Below are positions 27,874-37,681 of a DNA stretch of 64,000 nt, piece by piece (positions within the stretch are counted from its first letter, which is position 1; each line of letters starts with the position of its first letter). The notes under the pieces were generated by a model. That model did not search any database. It saw nothing but the letters and a program-made list of their open reading frames with translations, and was not told where the DNA came from. A program made the translations under genes and the position numbers. This DNA is from DATBAT01 sp963824805 (GTDB lineage Bacteria; Acidobacteriota; Terriglobia; Terriglobales; Acidobacteriaceae). Location of the stretch: assembly GCA_963824805.1 (NCBI GenBank), contig CAWGQZ010000053.1, positions 1 to 64,000 on the forward strand, given 5' to 3'.

Positions 27874-30552
27874 TCATTGCAATGGAATCACACCTGGAGT
27901 AACGTTCCACCCGTCCATCCTCAGATTCGGCTTCCCTGCCGCTTCGGTTGAACTATACTTGGCCACCACTTCCCGCCTTTCTCCCGGCAATAGCGAAACA
28001 TAATTATCGTCCCAGAAAATCGGAGTGATATCCTCTCCGCTCTTGGGGTCGACTGCGCGAACATGCACCATAAAAGCCAGGCTGGAACTGGGATTCTGCA
28101 ACGAAACCTGAATCACCTCATCATTGGCCTCATGCGAGGCCCGAGCCGTCGCGGTTACTTTTGCTTCCGGTAGCGAGTTAAGACCGGTCAGATCAGCATA
28201 CGCACTCTGTGGGGTGTACACGGTGTCGAGCTTCTTGGCCCAGTCGAGGACATCAGGCTTGGTGGAAAGCCAATAGAAATTCTCGCTCGCGAGTTTCCCC
28301 CCAGTGTTCCATAATTCCAGCTTCAGAAAATAAGTTGAAGTGATTCCGTCCACAGTGGGCAACGAGAGCGCTCGGGTACTGCTGTCAGCTGGAGCGTCGA
28401 GTGTAGCTTCCCGCGAAGCGCGCTCTTGCGCGCTGATATCGAAGATCCGCGCCTTCACGGTAAGCCCGGACACGACCCAGTTTTGTCCGTTTACCACGGC
28501 CACCGAATTGTCGTCGTAGGAGTACTGCACGTGCAGGGGCTCGCAGGCTTTTCTGGTCCCGAAATAACCTCCCGCCGGAACCAGATAGTAGTCATACAAA
28601 TGCCAAATCAACGAAGGCCAGGCATTATTCAGCATCCATTGAATCACGCCAGTGGAAACATACTTGTTCCTTCCGTAGGCCTCAAACATCGCCCGTTGCG
28701 CCTCATAATTCGCTGCCTGCGACTTCCGGAGAAAATCATTCAGGTCGGCGGACTTTCCATAGCGTTGATCAAGTCCATTGGTGAACTTGTCGATGTTGGT
28801 GAATCGCTCACCGCCGGAGTGGTAGGCCCAGAAGTCATCCATCGGCCACAAGTGGTCGGCAGGCAGAAAGCGCTTCAAACTTTCCAACGGTGGAATCACT
28901 GGCCCTGGACTAGTCTCCGTGTTGAACCCATAGGCTCCGCCAGCCTGGGTATCGGTCAACCAATAGTTGGGAGGAACGAAATCATACGGCCCCGTCATCT
29001 TCACGCCCGAGGCGCCGGTCACGGCAGTTGGCGTTTCCGATGCTGATGAAACCGATGGGTTGGGCCACTGCTTATCCTTCAAAATCTGCAAATACATCGT
29101 CTCCACATTCGCCGGTGGAGGACCATCACTTCCGTAGAGCCAGACAAAAACGCTGGGGTGATTGCGTAAGCGAGTGATCTGGTCTTCCAGCGATGCACCG
29201 GCAATCTTCATGTGCTCCGGCTTCCAGTCGTCCCAGTGCTCCCACATATCGCAGCACGTCCATCCCGGCATGATCAGAATTCCAGCGCGGTCCGCCATGT
29301 CGAAGAATTCGTCGCGCTCCATTCTTCCTTCCAGGCGAATCGCATTCAGGTTCATATGATGAACATAGTCAATCGCCGCTTGCGCCTCACGGGGCGACCA
29401 GCGCAGCAACATGTCGGGTGCCCAGGCCGCGCCACGGATTAGAACCTTCCGTCCATTTACAGAAAACAGTCGACCACCTTTTTCGGTGAGTAGCGACGTA
29501 ACTTCCCGGACACCAAAATGCACTTCGGCAGAATCTGATACCGCGCCGTCAATGGCAACGCTGAACTTCGCTAGGTACAACTCCGGCGTTCCCATCTGGT
29601 AGGGCCACCACAAATGCGGATGCGCCATTTTGAGTTGCGCGTATTTCTCAGGAGCAAAACTAACTGTCTTCGACTCCCCGGCTGCCAAATCAACTTTCTG
29701 GCTCACGCGTACATCGTCAACCCCGGCGCTAACCGTCGCCGTCACCGGATGATCTGCAGCATTACCTACCTCCGCTGTCAGTGTCAGCCCGGCGATCTTA
29801 TATTCGGAATCAAGCTTGGAGGTAACACAAGGATGCTCCAGCGAAACCGCATTGCTGCTGGTCAGATAGACATCTTTCCAGAGTCCCATATCTTTATCCG
29901 CGGGGGTGGGATTCCAGTCCACCCAGGTGATCGCGAGATCATTTTTTTGCGCCGCGAATACTTCAACGGCCAAGGCATTTGTACCTTTCGCATGCAGTCG
30001 CTTGCTGACGTCAAAGGCGAAGGCTCGGAAAGTTCCCGCAACATCCTGTGCATCACCGATCTTCTCGCCATTCAGCCAGACATTCGCGCGATAGTTCAGG
30101 GCATCGAAATGCAGAAGCATCAACTTCTTACGCAGTTCCGCGGGCACAGTGAACTCGGTGCGAAACCACCACGAGCAACGAAAGGGACTGTCCTCTGGCA
30201 TTTCCTGATTTGCAAAAAAATCTGTAGTCGGATAATTCATCCCTGGAAATGACTTTAGGTTCTTCCCGAAATAGGGATCCGGATAAGTCTTGTCGGCCAC
30301 GAGGGCCGCTACTACGGTGGTCGGCACTTCGGCGCGATGCCAGTCGGCGGTCGCGAATCCGGGAGAAGAAATCTTGTCCCCCGCCGACTTAACCTGGCAC
30401 GAAGATTGAAGCGTCCAACCCCGATGAAGTTGCAACATCGGCTGGGTTGAGGAGCTCGACACCGCGAAGCAAGTCGCCGGCAGCAGCGAAAGTACGGCGC
30501 CCACACCGATACGCAGCATCCAAGTAAAAACGCGGAACTCGCGGTTGCTCAT
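27874..30552 (-). CDS. GH2 exo-beta-D-glucosaminidase-like glycoside hydrolase
   Basis: An 892-residue secreted enzyme with signal peptide (VLSLLPATCFAVS). It has a GH2 sugar-binding domain (about 45-215: FRCSWWFRTEFTVP, YRANVWLNGEKIGD), immunoglobulin-like domain(s) (about 220-345), a TIM barrel (about 355-650), and C-terminal beta domains. The acid/base region reads WLYGSDGPPP with D476 where most GH2 enzymes have an NE pair. The likely nucleophile is E546 in GFNTETSPGP. Both match the CsxA exo-glucosaminidase subgroup, which releases glucosamine from chitosan oligomers. A role in chitosan or amino-sugar polymer use is inferred. Mannosidase activity is the main alternative. It is single-gene, and its stop directly abuts the TPR remnant. 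Confidence 0.88.
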   Translation of the reverse strand: MSNREFRVFTWMLRIGVGAVLSLLPATCFAVSSSSTQPMLQLHRGWTLQSSCQVKSAGDKISSPGFATADWHRAEVPTTVVAALVADKTYPDPYFGKNLKSFPGMNYPTTDFFANQEMPEDSPFRCSWWFRTEFTVPAELRKKLMLLHFDALNYRANVWLNGEKIGDAQDVAGTFRAFAFDVSKRLHAKGTNALAVEVFAAQKNDLAITWVDWNPTPADKDMGLWKDVYLTSSNAVSLEHPCVTSKLDSEYKIAGLTLTAEVGNAADHPVTATVSAGVDDVRVSQKVDLAAGESKTVSFAPEKYAQLKMAHPHLWWPYQMGTPELYLAKFSVAIDGAVSDSAEVHFGVREVTSLLTEKGGRLFSVNGRKVLIRGAAWAPDMLLRWSPREAQAAIDYVHHMNLNAIRLEGRMERDEFFDMADRAGILIMPGWTCCDMWEHWDDWKPEHMKIAGASLEDQITRLRNHPSVFVWLYGSDGPPPANVETMYLQILKDKQWPNPSVSSASETPTAVTGASGVKMTGPYDFVPPNYWLTDTQAGGAYGFNTETSPGPVIPPLESLKRFLPADHLWPMDDFWAYHSGGERFTNIDKFTNGLDQRYGKSADLNDFLRKSQAANYEAQRAMFEAYGRNKYVSTGVIQWMLNNAWPSLIWHLYDYYLVPAGGYFGTRKACEPLHVQYSYDDNSVAVVNGQNWVVSGLTVKARIFDISAQERASREATLDAPADSSTRALSLPTVDGITSTYFLKLELWNTGGKLASENFYWLSTKPDVLDWAKKLDTVYTPQSAYADLTGLNSLPEAKVTATARASHEANDEVIQVSLQNPSSSLAFMVHVRAVDPKSGEDITPIFWDDNYVSLLPGERREVVAKYSSTEAAGKPNLRMDGWNVTPGVIPLQ

Positions 30553-30616
30553 CCTGCCTCCAAGTCAGTGCTAAATCGATTCAATAGACCGAAACCACGG
30601 CGGCAAATGGTAAACA

Positions 30617-30667
30617 CCAAGAACGCTTGTACTCTACTTAAGCCTTGACGCACTTACAAGTTCTTGG
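30617..30667. repeat. Inverted repeat between hemW and the GH2 gene
   Basis: The left arm CCAAGAACGCTTGTA (30617-30631) pairs with TACAAGTTCTTGG (30655-30667) over 13 bp with a 2-base bulge, around a 23-base loop. It lies downstream of hemW and upstream of the GH2 gene on the minus strand. It may be an operator or a weak terminator. There is no strong T-run. Confidence 0.45.
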
Positions 30668-30691
30668 CGGTGTCGGTCTCGCGGCTCCCGC

Positions 30692-31888
30692 CTAAAGGCT
30701 ATGCCCTGTGCATAGGAAACGTTCGAAGACGTCATTCGAAAGCAATCTTCCACGCGATGTCAGGCGGATTACGCCGCTTGCTTGCTCCACTAAGCCCTCT
30801 CCCACAAGCTCCGTAATCACCGGGGCGAACGCAAGCAGCGAGTTTGGTCCGAAAAATTCCTGAACTTGTGCGAGGTCAACACCGCGGTTGAGCCGCAATC
30901 CCAAAAAGAAAGTCTCTTCCAACGCGGCCTCGGCGGAAACGGGGGTCTGGCTCACGTTCTCACCTCTTAGAAATGCATCCAAGGAATCTGGGGTCGAAAA
31001 GCGGACTCCTCCAGCGGCCGGCGCATTCTTTGGTTCGGTGGCGTACAACATCGAATGTGCATCGACACCAAATCCCATGTAAGGCTGGCGCGTCCAATAC
31101 TTCAAGTTGTGCGTTGATTCAAGACCGGGGCGCGCGAAATTCGAAATCTCATATTGGGCAATTCCCGAAGCATTCAATTTTTCACAGGCCTCAAGATAAA
31201 GATCGGCAGTCAGATCATCGTCGGGCACGAAGTGAGCGTGGTATTTGGTACCCCCGGCGAGAACTTCGCGCCCAAGGCGCGAATCTTCATCCACCTCGAG
31301 CATGTAAACGCTGACGTGAGGGGCGCCAGAAGCAATCGCTTGCTGCACCGAAAAATCCCAACTTTTATGGGTCTGATGCGGTAGCCCCGCAATCAGGTCC
31401 ACATTGATGTTGGAAATACCGGCGCCGCGCAACCGAGAAATATCTTCCCGCACGGTCGCCGCTTTGTGTATGCGACCGACCGAGACTGCTTCCTGATCAA
31501 CAAAAGACTGAACTCCGAGGCTCACCCGATTCACTCCACAATGCTGCAAAGCCTGCAAAATATCGGGTGTCAGGGTTCCCGGAGCGCATTCCACCGTAAT
31601 CTCGACTCCGGGCTGCAAATGGAAATTTTTCTCTATCGCAGTAAACAATGCCTCCAATTGCCCACTTTCGAGTACAGTAGGTGTGCCTCCGCCGAGGAAA
31701 ACAGAGTCCGCGGCAGGTTCGAACTGCCCGCCTACGACTGCAGCGGTTTGACGGGCGTGGTTAAGGTCGGAACAGACTCGCTCGACGTAACGCTGGAAGA
31801 CCACCTTGGAGAAAACGTCCGAGGCGAAATTGCAGTAGCTGCATTTGGTTCGACAGAATGGCACCGAGATGTAGAGGCCCAGGGGCAT
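30692..31888 (-). CDS. hemW: HemW, heme chaperone-like radical SAM protein
   Basis: A radical-SAM protein related to oxygen-independent coproporphyrinogen oxidase HemN, but of the HemW type that traffics heme to target enzymes. The cluster motif has C12, C16 and C19 (FCRTKCSYC, the HemW spacing). It continues with FLGGGTPTVL, VNRVSLGVQSF and VDLIAGLPHQT, and the HemW C-terminal domain ends with RGRLLSNDVFERF. The 398-residue length is typical. It lacks the extra N-terminal Cys of HemN. It diverges from the fabF-like gene. Confidence 0.9.
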   Translation of the reverse strand: MPLGLYISVPFCRTKCSYCNFASDVFSKVVFQRYVERVCSDLNHARQTAAVVGGQFEPAADSVFLGGGTPTVLESGQLEALFTAIEKNFHLQPGVEITVECAPGTLTPDILQALQHCGVNRVSLGVQSFVDQEAVSVGRIHKAATVREDISRLRGAGISNINVDLIAGLPHQTHKSWDFSVQQAIASGAPHVSVYMLEVDEDSRLGREVLAGGTKYHAHFVPDDDLTADLYLEACEKLNASGIAQYEISNFARPGLESTHNLKYWTRQPYMGFGVDAHSMLYATEPKNAPAAGGVRFSTPDSLDAFLRGENVSQTPVSAEAALEETFFLGLRLNRGVDLAQVQEFFGPNSLLAFAPVITELVGEGLVEQASGVIRLTSRGRLLSNDVFERFLCTGHSL

Positions 31889-32016
31889 CCGTAGTGATTA
31901 TTGCACCCCGTCGAACCGCGTATTGCGGCCCGGCATCTCAATGGCACGACGATTTGCAGCAAGAACCACTAAATCAGGAAAGGCATAGGCGCGGCAATCT
32001 GCGCCACAAAAACTGA

Positions 32017-33267
32017 ATGGTTCCTCGCGTGGTGATTACTGGCATGGGTGTGGTGAGTCCGAATGGGATGGGCAAAGAGGCATTCTGCCTGGCCATTTTG
32101 GCCGGCAAGAGCGGAGTGAAGCGCATATCAAGGTTCGATCCTTCCGACCTTCCTGTACACATCGCGGGAGAAATTCCAGAATTTAACGAACTCTCCTGGG
32201 TTGATGCCAAGGAGCGAAAGCACGTTTCGAGAGTGGTGCCGCTCGCACTGGCCGCCTCGACCGAAGCCCTGAAAGACTCTGGGATCGAGCATGTGGGCAT
32301 GTCGATGGAGGAGAAGCGTGAAATCGGCGTCATTATCGGCACCGGGGGCGGCGCACAGGAATTTTCCGAAGAGCAATACAGACTCTGGCATACCGGGCAC
32401 GTCAAGCAGGTGAGTCTATTCTGTATCCCCAGCGGCACCATGGGAACGCTACCCAGCGAAATCAGCATGCGCTTCGGCTTTCGCGGCTACAGCCACGTCG
32501 TGACCGCCGGGTGCACGTCGTCGACCGACGCCATTGGTTATGCCTACCAGCACATTCAAGCCGGAGTGCAGCCCATGTTTCTGGTGGGGGGCGTCGATTC
32601 TCCCATCACTCCGGGGATCATCAAGGGCTACACTCTGCTGCGCGCCCTGACACAGTCTTGGAACGATCAGCCGGAGCGGGCGTCCCGACCATTTTCGGCG
32701 GACCGCGACGGGTTCGTCGTGGCGGAAGGATCGTGGATGTTTGTGCTCGAAGAGTACGAGCACGCCAGAGCCCGCAATGCTCATATCTACGCGGAGATTG
32801 TCGGATATGGCTCGACTTGCGAGGCATTCCATCGCGTGCGAATGAGCGATTCACCTGAGGAGCCGGCCCGCGCCATAAGCATTGCACTTGAGGAAGCAGG
32901 CATCACGCCGGAAGAGGTTCATTATGTGAATCTGCACGGAACCTCGACCGAAATGAATGACCGGGTTGAAACCCGGGCACTAAAGCTGGCCTTGGGGGAA
33001 CGCGCGGCGAAGATTCCAATGTCAGGGCTGAAGTCGCAGATCGGCCACGCCCAGGGCGCTTGTGGGTCAGCCAGCATAGCGGCAACGCTGGTCGCGATGG
33101 AGCACGGAAAGATTCCGCCGACAATCAATTTGGACGCTGCTGATCCGGAGTGCGATTTGGACTATGTTCCTGACTTTGGCCGACGCGCACAAATAGAACA
33201 CGCCATCTGCAACTGCGTGGGCTTCGGCTCGAAGAATTCGGCGGTGGTGCTAAGGAAGATTGCTTAA
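32017..33267 (+). CDS. fabF: Beta-ketoacyl-ACP synthase II
   Basis: A condensing enzyme of type II fatty acid synthesis. The 416 residues show the catalytic triad C166 (TAGCTSSTDA), H307 (NLHGTSTEMND) and H344 (KSQIGHAQGACG, with K339), plus the FGSKNSAVV C-terminus. It is not next to acpP, fabG or fabD, so it may be a second or specialised KAS, for example for a particular lipid. That is inference from context. The start ATG at 32017 gives the usual MVPRVVITGMGVV N-terminus. Confidence 0.92.
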   Translation: MVPRVVITGMGVVSPNGMGKEAFCLAILAGKSGVKRISRFDPSDLPVHIAGEIPEFNELSWVDAKERKHVSRVVPLALAASTEALKDSGIEHVGMSMEEKREIGVIIGTGGGAQEFSEEQYRLWHTGHVKQVSLFCIPSGTMGTLPSEISMRFGFRGYSHVVTAGCTSSTDAIGYAYQHIQAGVQPMFLVGGVDSPITPGIIKGYTLLRALTQSWNDQPERASRPFSADRDGFVVAEGSWMFVLEEYEHARARNAHIYAEIVGYGSTCEAFHRVRMSDSPEEPARAISIALEEAGITPEEVHYVNLHGTSTEMNDRVETRALKLALGERAAKIPMSGLKSQIGHAQGACGSASIAATLVAMEHGKIPPTINLDAADPECDLDYVPDFGRRAQIEHAICNCVGFGSKNSAVVLRKIA

Positions 33268-33314
33268 TCTCTCGTCAACCTCGAGGCTGCTACATCTTTT
33301 CTAATACTAGTATC

Positions 33315-33379
33315 GTCACCCTGAGGAGACGATCGACCCCAACAGTCGCGCCGGGGATTTCTAGTGTTGCTCGGATGAC
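33315..33379. repeat. Possible dispersed imperfect inverted repeat
   Basis: Between fabF and the cyclase, GTCACCCTGAGGA (33315 on) is followed about 50 bases later by GTTGCTCGGATGAC (ending 33379). The ends form an imperfect inverted repeat of the GTCATCC...GGATGAC kind seen as short dispersed elements in Acidobacteriota genomes. Only one copy is visible here, so the assignment is weak. Confidence 0.3.
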
Positions 33380-33416
33380 AATCCATCGATTGTGGGGACA
33401 AAAAGGACGGCCGTAC

Positions 33417-35447
33417 TCAGGCCAACACCCGCGCGGCAATCGAATTCTTTCCCTTTTGCTTCACGGAATACATCATCGCATCGGCCAGGCTCATCATCTC
33501 TTCCACCGACTCCGGGGAATTCAGGAAGCTGATCAGCCCGATGCTGAACGTCACCGGCCAGTTTTCGCGTTGCATTGCGTTGAGCAAAAGCCCGCGCAGC
33601 TTTTCGGTTACCAGCATTCCAGCGTCCTGATCTGTCTCGGCAAGAAGGATTACGAACTCGTCTCCCCCCAGGCGGGCCACGGTATCGCTTCCTCGAATGT
33701 TAATACGAAGAGTTGCAGCTACCTCCACTAACAGGCCATCACCCGTTTTGTGCCCAAAGGTGTCGTTGACCACTTTAAAATTATCGAGATCAATGTAAAC
33801 CAGCGTCAATGGCCGGTGGTAGCGTCGGGCGCGAATGACTTCCGTGGCCGCCGCCTCATAAAAAGCACGCCGATTGGCAATTTGCGTCAGAAAGTCCAGG
33901 CGCGCTTCGTCTTTTTCACGTTCCAAGGCCTGTTGCAGCAGAATCTGACTCTCGCGGATGGCCGCCTCCGAGGCTTTGCGTTCCGTAATATCTTCCGCGA
34001 TCCCAATGTAGCCGTTCACCTTGCCTTCCGCGTCACGCAATGCAGTGGTGCTCAAGTCCACAGGAAACCGGCTTCCGTCCTTACGGATGTAGGTCCACTC
34101 CGCCCGGTCGGCCAAACCAAACGTACCCGATTGAGTGGTAAATGCTTCGACGCCCTGGGCGACGGGAATTCCCATCTCATTGGACAGCTCCTCGGCGCGC
34201 CGCCTTATCTCTTCAGGATCGTGAATGGTGGAAGGAGTCATCTTCCCGATCACTTCATCGGCCCGGTATTGCAGCATTCGCTCAGCCGCCGGATTAAACG
34301 TGGTTATCACTCCATCGGCGCGGCATGAGAGGATGGCAACGTTCGCACTACTCAGAATCGCCTGTTGCAGTTCGGTCATGACGCGCAACTGCTCTTCGTG
34401 CCGCCTGCGTTCCGTTACGTCACGGAACGAAATCACCGCCCCGATTATTTCCTCGCCCGCGCGCACTGGAACGCCGGCATATTCCACCGTAATGAACGAT
34501 CCATCCTTGCGCCTAAACCAATCATCGCGGTCCGGAGGGAGGAAATAGGAAACACCCGAGCGCATTACTTCAGAAAAAGGGCACTGGTCAGCCGGCCGAT
34601 ATTCGCCGCCCGGGCTGTGAGCATGGATGAGATTGTGCATACCTACCCCTTCAATCTCACGCAGGCTATATCCAAGCAGTTGTTCGCCGGCGGGGTTAAG
34701 GTAAAGAAGCTTGCCGCTTCTATCGACCTGATAGACTCCGTCGCTCATGGTGGAGAGGATGGCATCCAGGCGCGCATGGGCCCTCTGCATTTCGCGCGCG
34801 GAGCGAAAACGGTTGGTCGCATCGCGATAGAAAAATACGAACACCAGTACGAGCAGGAGAAACTGGATTCCAATTCCCCCTGCCAACAGGCGATTGCTAC
34901 TGCTCGTGCTGGTCTGATAATCGCGTTGTAATTGGTCCAGTTTATGGTTCTGCTCGGTGAGAAGAGTCAAGATCAAGGATCGAATGGATCCCATCTCCCG
35001 TTGTCCGGTGCCCTCTAGCACTATTTTTCGTGCACTTGAAGTATCGGCGTTTTGGCAAAGACCTATGGTCTGGCGCAGTTCTGAAAGTTTGGCGTGTATG
35101 TGGCGTTGCAGCGGGAGGAAATTGGCTTGCAGCAGGCGATCGCCCTTCTGAAACCCTTCCAGCCCATAAAGTTCTGACTCGATCAGGGCCGTGGCTTGGC
35201 GGTAAGGCGCCAGATAGGACTGGTCTCCCGTTAGCAGGTAGCCTCGTTGCCCTGTTTCGGCGTCCTCCATCGTGGCAAGCAAGGCCTGCAAGGCAATGAT
35301 TTCGCTTCTGGTTCTCCCCGCCTCGGCCCGGACATCCTGCGTCCGGCGGGATGAGCGGTGCAGAATCACGCCACCCGTACCCAATACAAGGGCCGCCAGG
35401 AGGAAGCTGAGAACGATCCGCAGTCGGAGGGAGGTGAGAACTTCCAT
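33417..35447 (-). CDS. CHASE3-PAS-PAS-GGDEF diguanylate cyclase
   Basis: A membrane sensor that makes cyclic di-GMP. From the ATG at 35447: TM1 (about 8-28), a CHASE3 periplasmic domain (about 35-190, with METGQRGYLLTGD-like ATMEDAETGQRGYLL), TM2 (about 200-220), two PAS domains (about 240-365 and 370-500), then GGDEF. The active site GGDEF is at 594-598, with an intact RxxD inhibitory site (RGSD, 585-588) five residues before it, so feedback inhibition by c-di-GMP is expected. There is no EAL domain. Longer starts up to 35669 add 74 unlikely residues. Its signal is unknown. Confidence 0.92.
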   Translation of the reverse strand: MEVLTSLRLRIVLSFLLAALVLGTGGVILHRSSRRTQDVRAEAGRTRSEIIALQALLATMEDAETGQRGYLLTGDQSYLAPYRQATALIESELYGLEGFQKGDRLLQANFLPLQRHIHAKLSELRQTIGLCQNADTSSARKIVLEGTGQREMGSIRSLILTLLTEQNHKLDQLQRDYQTSTSSSNRLLAGGIGIQFLLLVLVFVFFYRDATNRFRSAREMQRAHARLDAILSTMSDGVYQVDRSGKLLYLNPAGEQLLGYSLREIEGVGMHNLIHAHSPGGEYRPADQCPFSEVMRSGVSYFLPPDRDDWFRRKDGSFITVEYAGVPVRAGEEIIGAVISFRDVTERRRHEEQLRVMTELQQAILSSANVAILSCRADGVITTFNPAAERMLQYRADEVIGKMTPSTIHDPEEIRRRAEELSNEMGIPVAQGVEAFTTQSGTFGLADRAEWTYIRKDGSRFPVDLSTTALRDAEGKVNGYIGIAEDITERKASEAAIRESQILLQQALEREKDEARLDFLTQIANRRAFYEAAATEVIRARRYHRPLTLVYIDLDNFKVVNDTFGHKTGDGLLVEVAATLRINIRGSDTVARLGGDEFVILLAETDQDAGMLVTEKLRGLLLNAMQRENWPVTFSIGLISFLNSPESVEEMMSLADAMMYSVKQKGKNSIAARVLA

Positions 35448-35710
35448 GGTTTGATGAGCTGCTGTATCAATCCACAGCAGAACAACTAGGGACAGGTTTA
35501 TCCCCTTTGCTTCCAAGTAATTATGTTGTTTTTCCCGGACAGGGAAAACGTTACATTGGTCCGCAGTCGGGACACGTACAAGAAACAGACAAGTTGCAGG
35601 CAACCCGGGCGCTCGGAATTCGGGTGACAGGGCGCCGGGACTGTGGCTCAGGGCTGTCCCTTGTGGCAAGGTTTCTGTCCATCGATTTTGAGGTAACCTT
35701 GAAGTAGTCC

Positions 35711-37639
35711 ATGGCCTCTCAGCACGAAGAAGAAGTACTAGGAAAAGCCTACGACAGCCGCCTGATGCGGCGGATCATGACTTACCTGCGCCCCTACACC
35801 TGGCAGGTGGTGATCGCGCTGGTGGCTATCGTTCTGAAAGCTGGGGCCGATGTCTTGGGCCCCTACTTGACTAAGGTGGCAGTTGACCGTTACCTGGTCA
35901 AGGCTGCCGGAACTCATTCCTTCTTCGATTCGATCCTTAGTAACAAGCCTCTGACCGGGATTGGCGAGATTGCGGCAATTTACGTGCTCCTTTTGGGGCT
36001 GAGTTTTCTGTTCGATTTTCTGCAAACCTACTTCATGCAGTGGACCGGCCAGATGGCGATGTTCGACCTGCGCAAGGAACTCTTCCGCCACCTGCAGCGC
36101 ATGCACATTGGGTTCTACGACAAGAATCCCGTTGGGCGCCTGGTTACACGTATTACCAGCGACGTCGATGCGCTCAATGAAATGTTCACTTCCGGAGTAG
36201 TTTCAATCTTCGAAGACATCTTCGTCCTCGCCGGCATCGTGGGGATCATGTTGCACATGGACTGGAAGCTGGCATTGATCACATTCGCCGTGCTGCCTTT
36301 GATCGGAATCGCCACCAAGATTTTCCGCGACAATGTACGTGCCTCCTACCGCCGGATTCGCGTAGCGATCGCCCGCATCAATGCATACCTGCAGGAGCAC
36401 GTCAGCGGCATGGTGGTACTGCAGCTTTTCAATCGCGAGCAACGCGCCTTCGAAGAGTTTTCTAAAGTGAACGAAGTCCACATGGAGGCCTTCAAGGACG
36501 CCATCTGGGCCCATGCCGTCTATTATCCGATTGTCGAAATTCTTTCTGCGATCGCCATCGCTTGTGTGATCTGGTTTGGCGGTCACGATGTGATCGCAAG
36601 AACCGCGACTCTAGGCGTGTTAGTAGCATTCATCCAGTACGCGCAGCGTTTTTTTCGGCCAATTCAGGACCTTAGCGAGAAGTACAACATCCTGCAATCG
36701 GCCATGGCGGCAAGCGAGCGGATTTTCAAGATGCTGGATGCTCCGGTGGAAATCACTTCTCCGGCGGTGTCAAAAGAACCGCAAGGTCCTGGCAGGATCG
36801 AATTCGACCACGTCTGGTTCACCTATGGGCCGACAAATGACCAGGTCAGGACGGACGCCCTCGCCGCTTCGGCAGGGGCGTCGCCCGCCTCGACACCGAG
36901 CGAGCCTGAGCCCGACTGGATTCTCCGTGACGTCAGCTTCACCATCGAACCCGGAGAAACGGTTGCCATCGTCGGCCACACCGGGGCGGGAAAGACCACC
37001 ATCATTTCCTTGCTGATGCGCTTCTACGACGTGCAGAAGGGAGCAATCAAGATTGACGGCGTCGACACTAAGGAGATGGATCTCACCGCCCTGCGCCGCC
37101 GCTTTGGCGTGGTTCTCCAGGACCCATTTCTTTTCACCGGGACAGTCGAGAGCAACATTCGTTTGGGGACTGAGTGGATTGGTCAGGACGAGGTGGAAAA
37201 AGCGGCAGAGGAGGTAAACCTCGCCGATTTCATCCGTACCCTGCCCAACGGGTTCAAAGAGGAAGTCCGCGAACGCGGCTCAACCCTGTCGACAGGACAG
37301 AAGCAGCTAATCTCTTTTGCCCGCGCCCTGGCGCATGCCCCCAAAATTCTAGTGCTCGATGAAGCCACTTCCAGTGTCGATACTGAAACCGAGTTCCGGG
37401 TTCGCGATGCTTTGCAGAGAATGGTCGAAGGGCGAACCTCAGTAATCATCGCCCATCGTCTCTCCACGATTCAGCGCGCCAACAAGATCATCGTCATGCA
37501 CAAGGGCCAGCTGCGTGAAATCGGATCGCACCAGGAATTACTGGCCAAACGCGGAATCTACTACAAGCTTTACCAGCTGCAATACAAAGACCAGGAAATC
37601 CCCGCAGAAACGGAAGTTACCACCGGCGGAGACGACTAG
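35711..37639 (+). CDS. MsbA-like ABC exporter, fused permease and ATPase
   Basis: A half-size exporter with six transmembrane helices (about 20-345) and a C-terminal nucleotide-binding domain. Walker A GHTGAGKT is at 422-429, the signature motif is LSTGQKQLISFARAL, Walker B is ILVLDEATSS, and the H-loop is IAHRLSTI. An unusual Ala/Ser/Pro-rich insertion of about 30 residues sits in the ATPase N-lobe between WFTYG and DWILRDVSF. It functions as a homodimer or with a partner. Lipid or drug export is possible. The substrate cannot be read from sequence. No second ABC half is adjacent. Confidence 0.93.
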   Translation: MASQHEEEVLGKAYDSRLMRRIMTYLRPYTWQVVIALVAIVLKAGADVLGPYLTKVAVDRYLVKAAGTHSFFDSILSNKPLTGIGEIAAIYVLLLGLSFLFDFLQTYFMQWTGQMAMFDLRKELFRHLQRMHIGFYDKNPVGRLVTRITSDVDALNEMFTSGVVSIFEDIFVLAGIVGIMLHMDWKLALITFAVLPLIGIATKIFRDNVRASYRRIRVAIARINAYLQEHVSGMVVLQLFNREQRAFEEFSKVNEVHMEAFKDAIWAHAVYYPIVEILSAIAIACVIWFGGHDVIARTATLGVLVAFIQYAQRFFRPIQDLSEKYNILQSAMAASERIFKMLDAPVEITSPAVSKEPQGPGRIEFDHVWFTYGPTNDQVRTDALAASAGASPASTPSEPEPDWILRDVSFTIEPGETVAIVGHTGAGKTTIISLLMRFYDVQKGAIKIDGVDTKEMDLTALRRRFGVVLQDPFLFTGTVESNIRLGTEWIGQDEVEKAAEEVNLADFIRTLPNGFKEEVRERGSTLSTGQKQLISFARALAHAPKILVLDEATSSVDTETEFRVRDALQRMVEGRTSVIIAHRLSTIQRANKIIVMHKGQLREIGSHQELLAKRGIYYKLYQLQYKDQEIPAETEVTTGGDD

Positions 37640-37681
37640 GTTCTTGAAAGCGGAGCATGCCCGATTCTCCCTGGATAAAGG

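Noticed and set aside
28426..29046. Long plus-strand open frame opposite the GH2 gene
   Set aside because: It is antisense to a well-conserved enzyme and has no recognisable domain.
29614..30252. Long plus-strand open frame opposite the GH2 N-terminus
   Set aside because: It is antisense to the sugar-binding domain and has no recognisable features.
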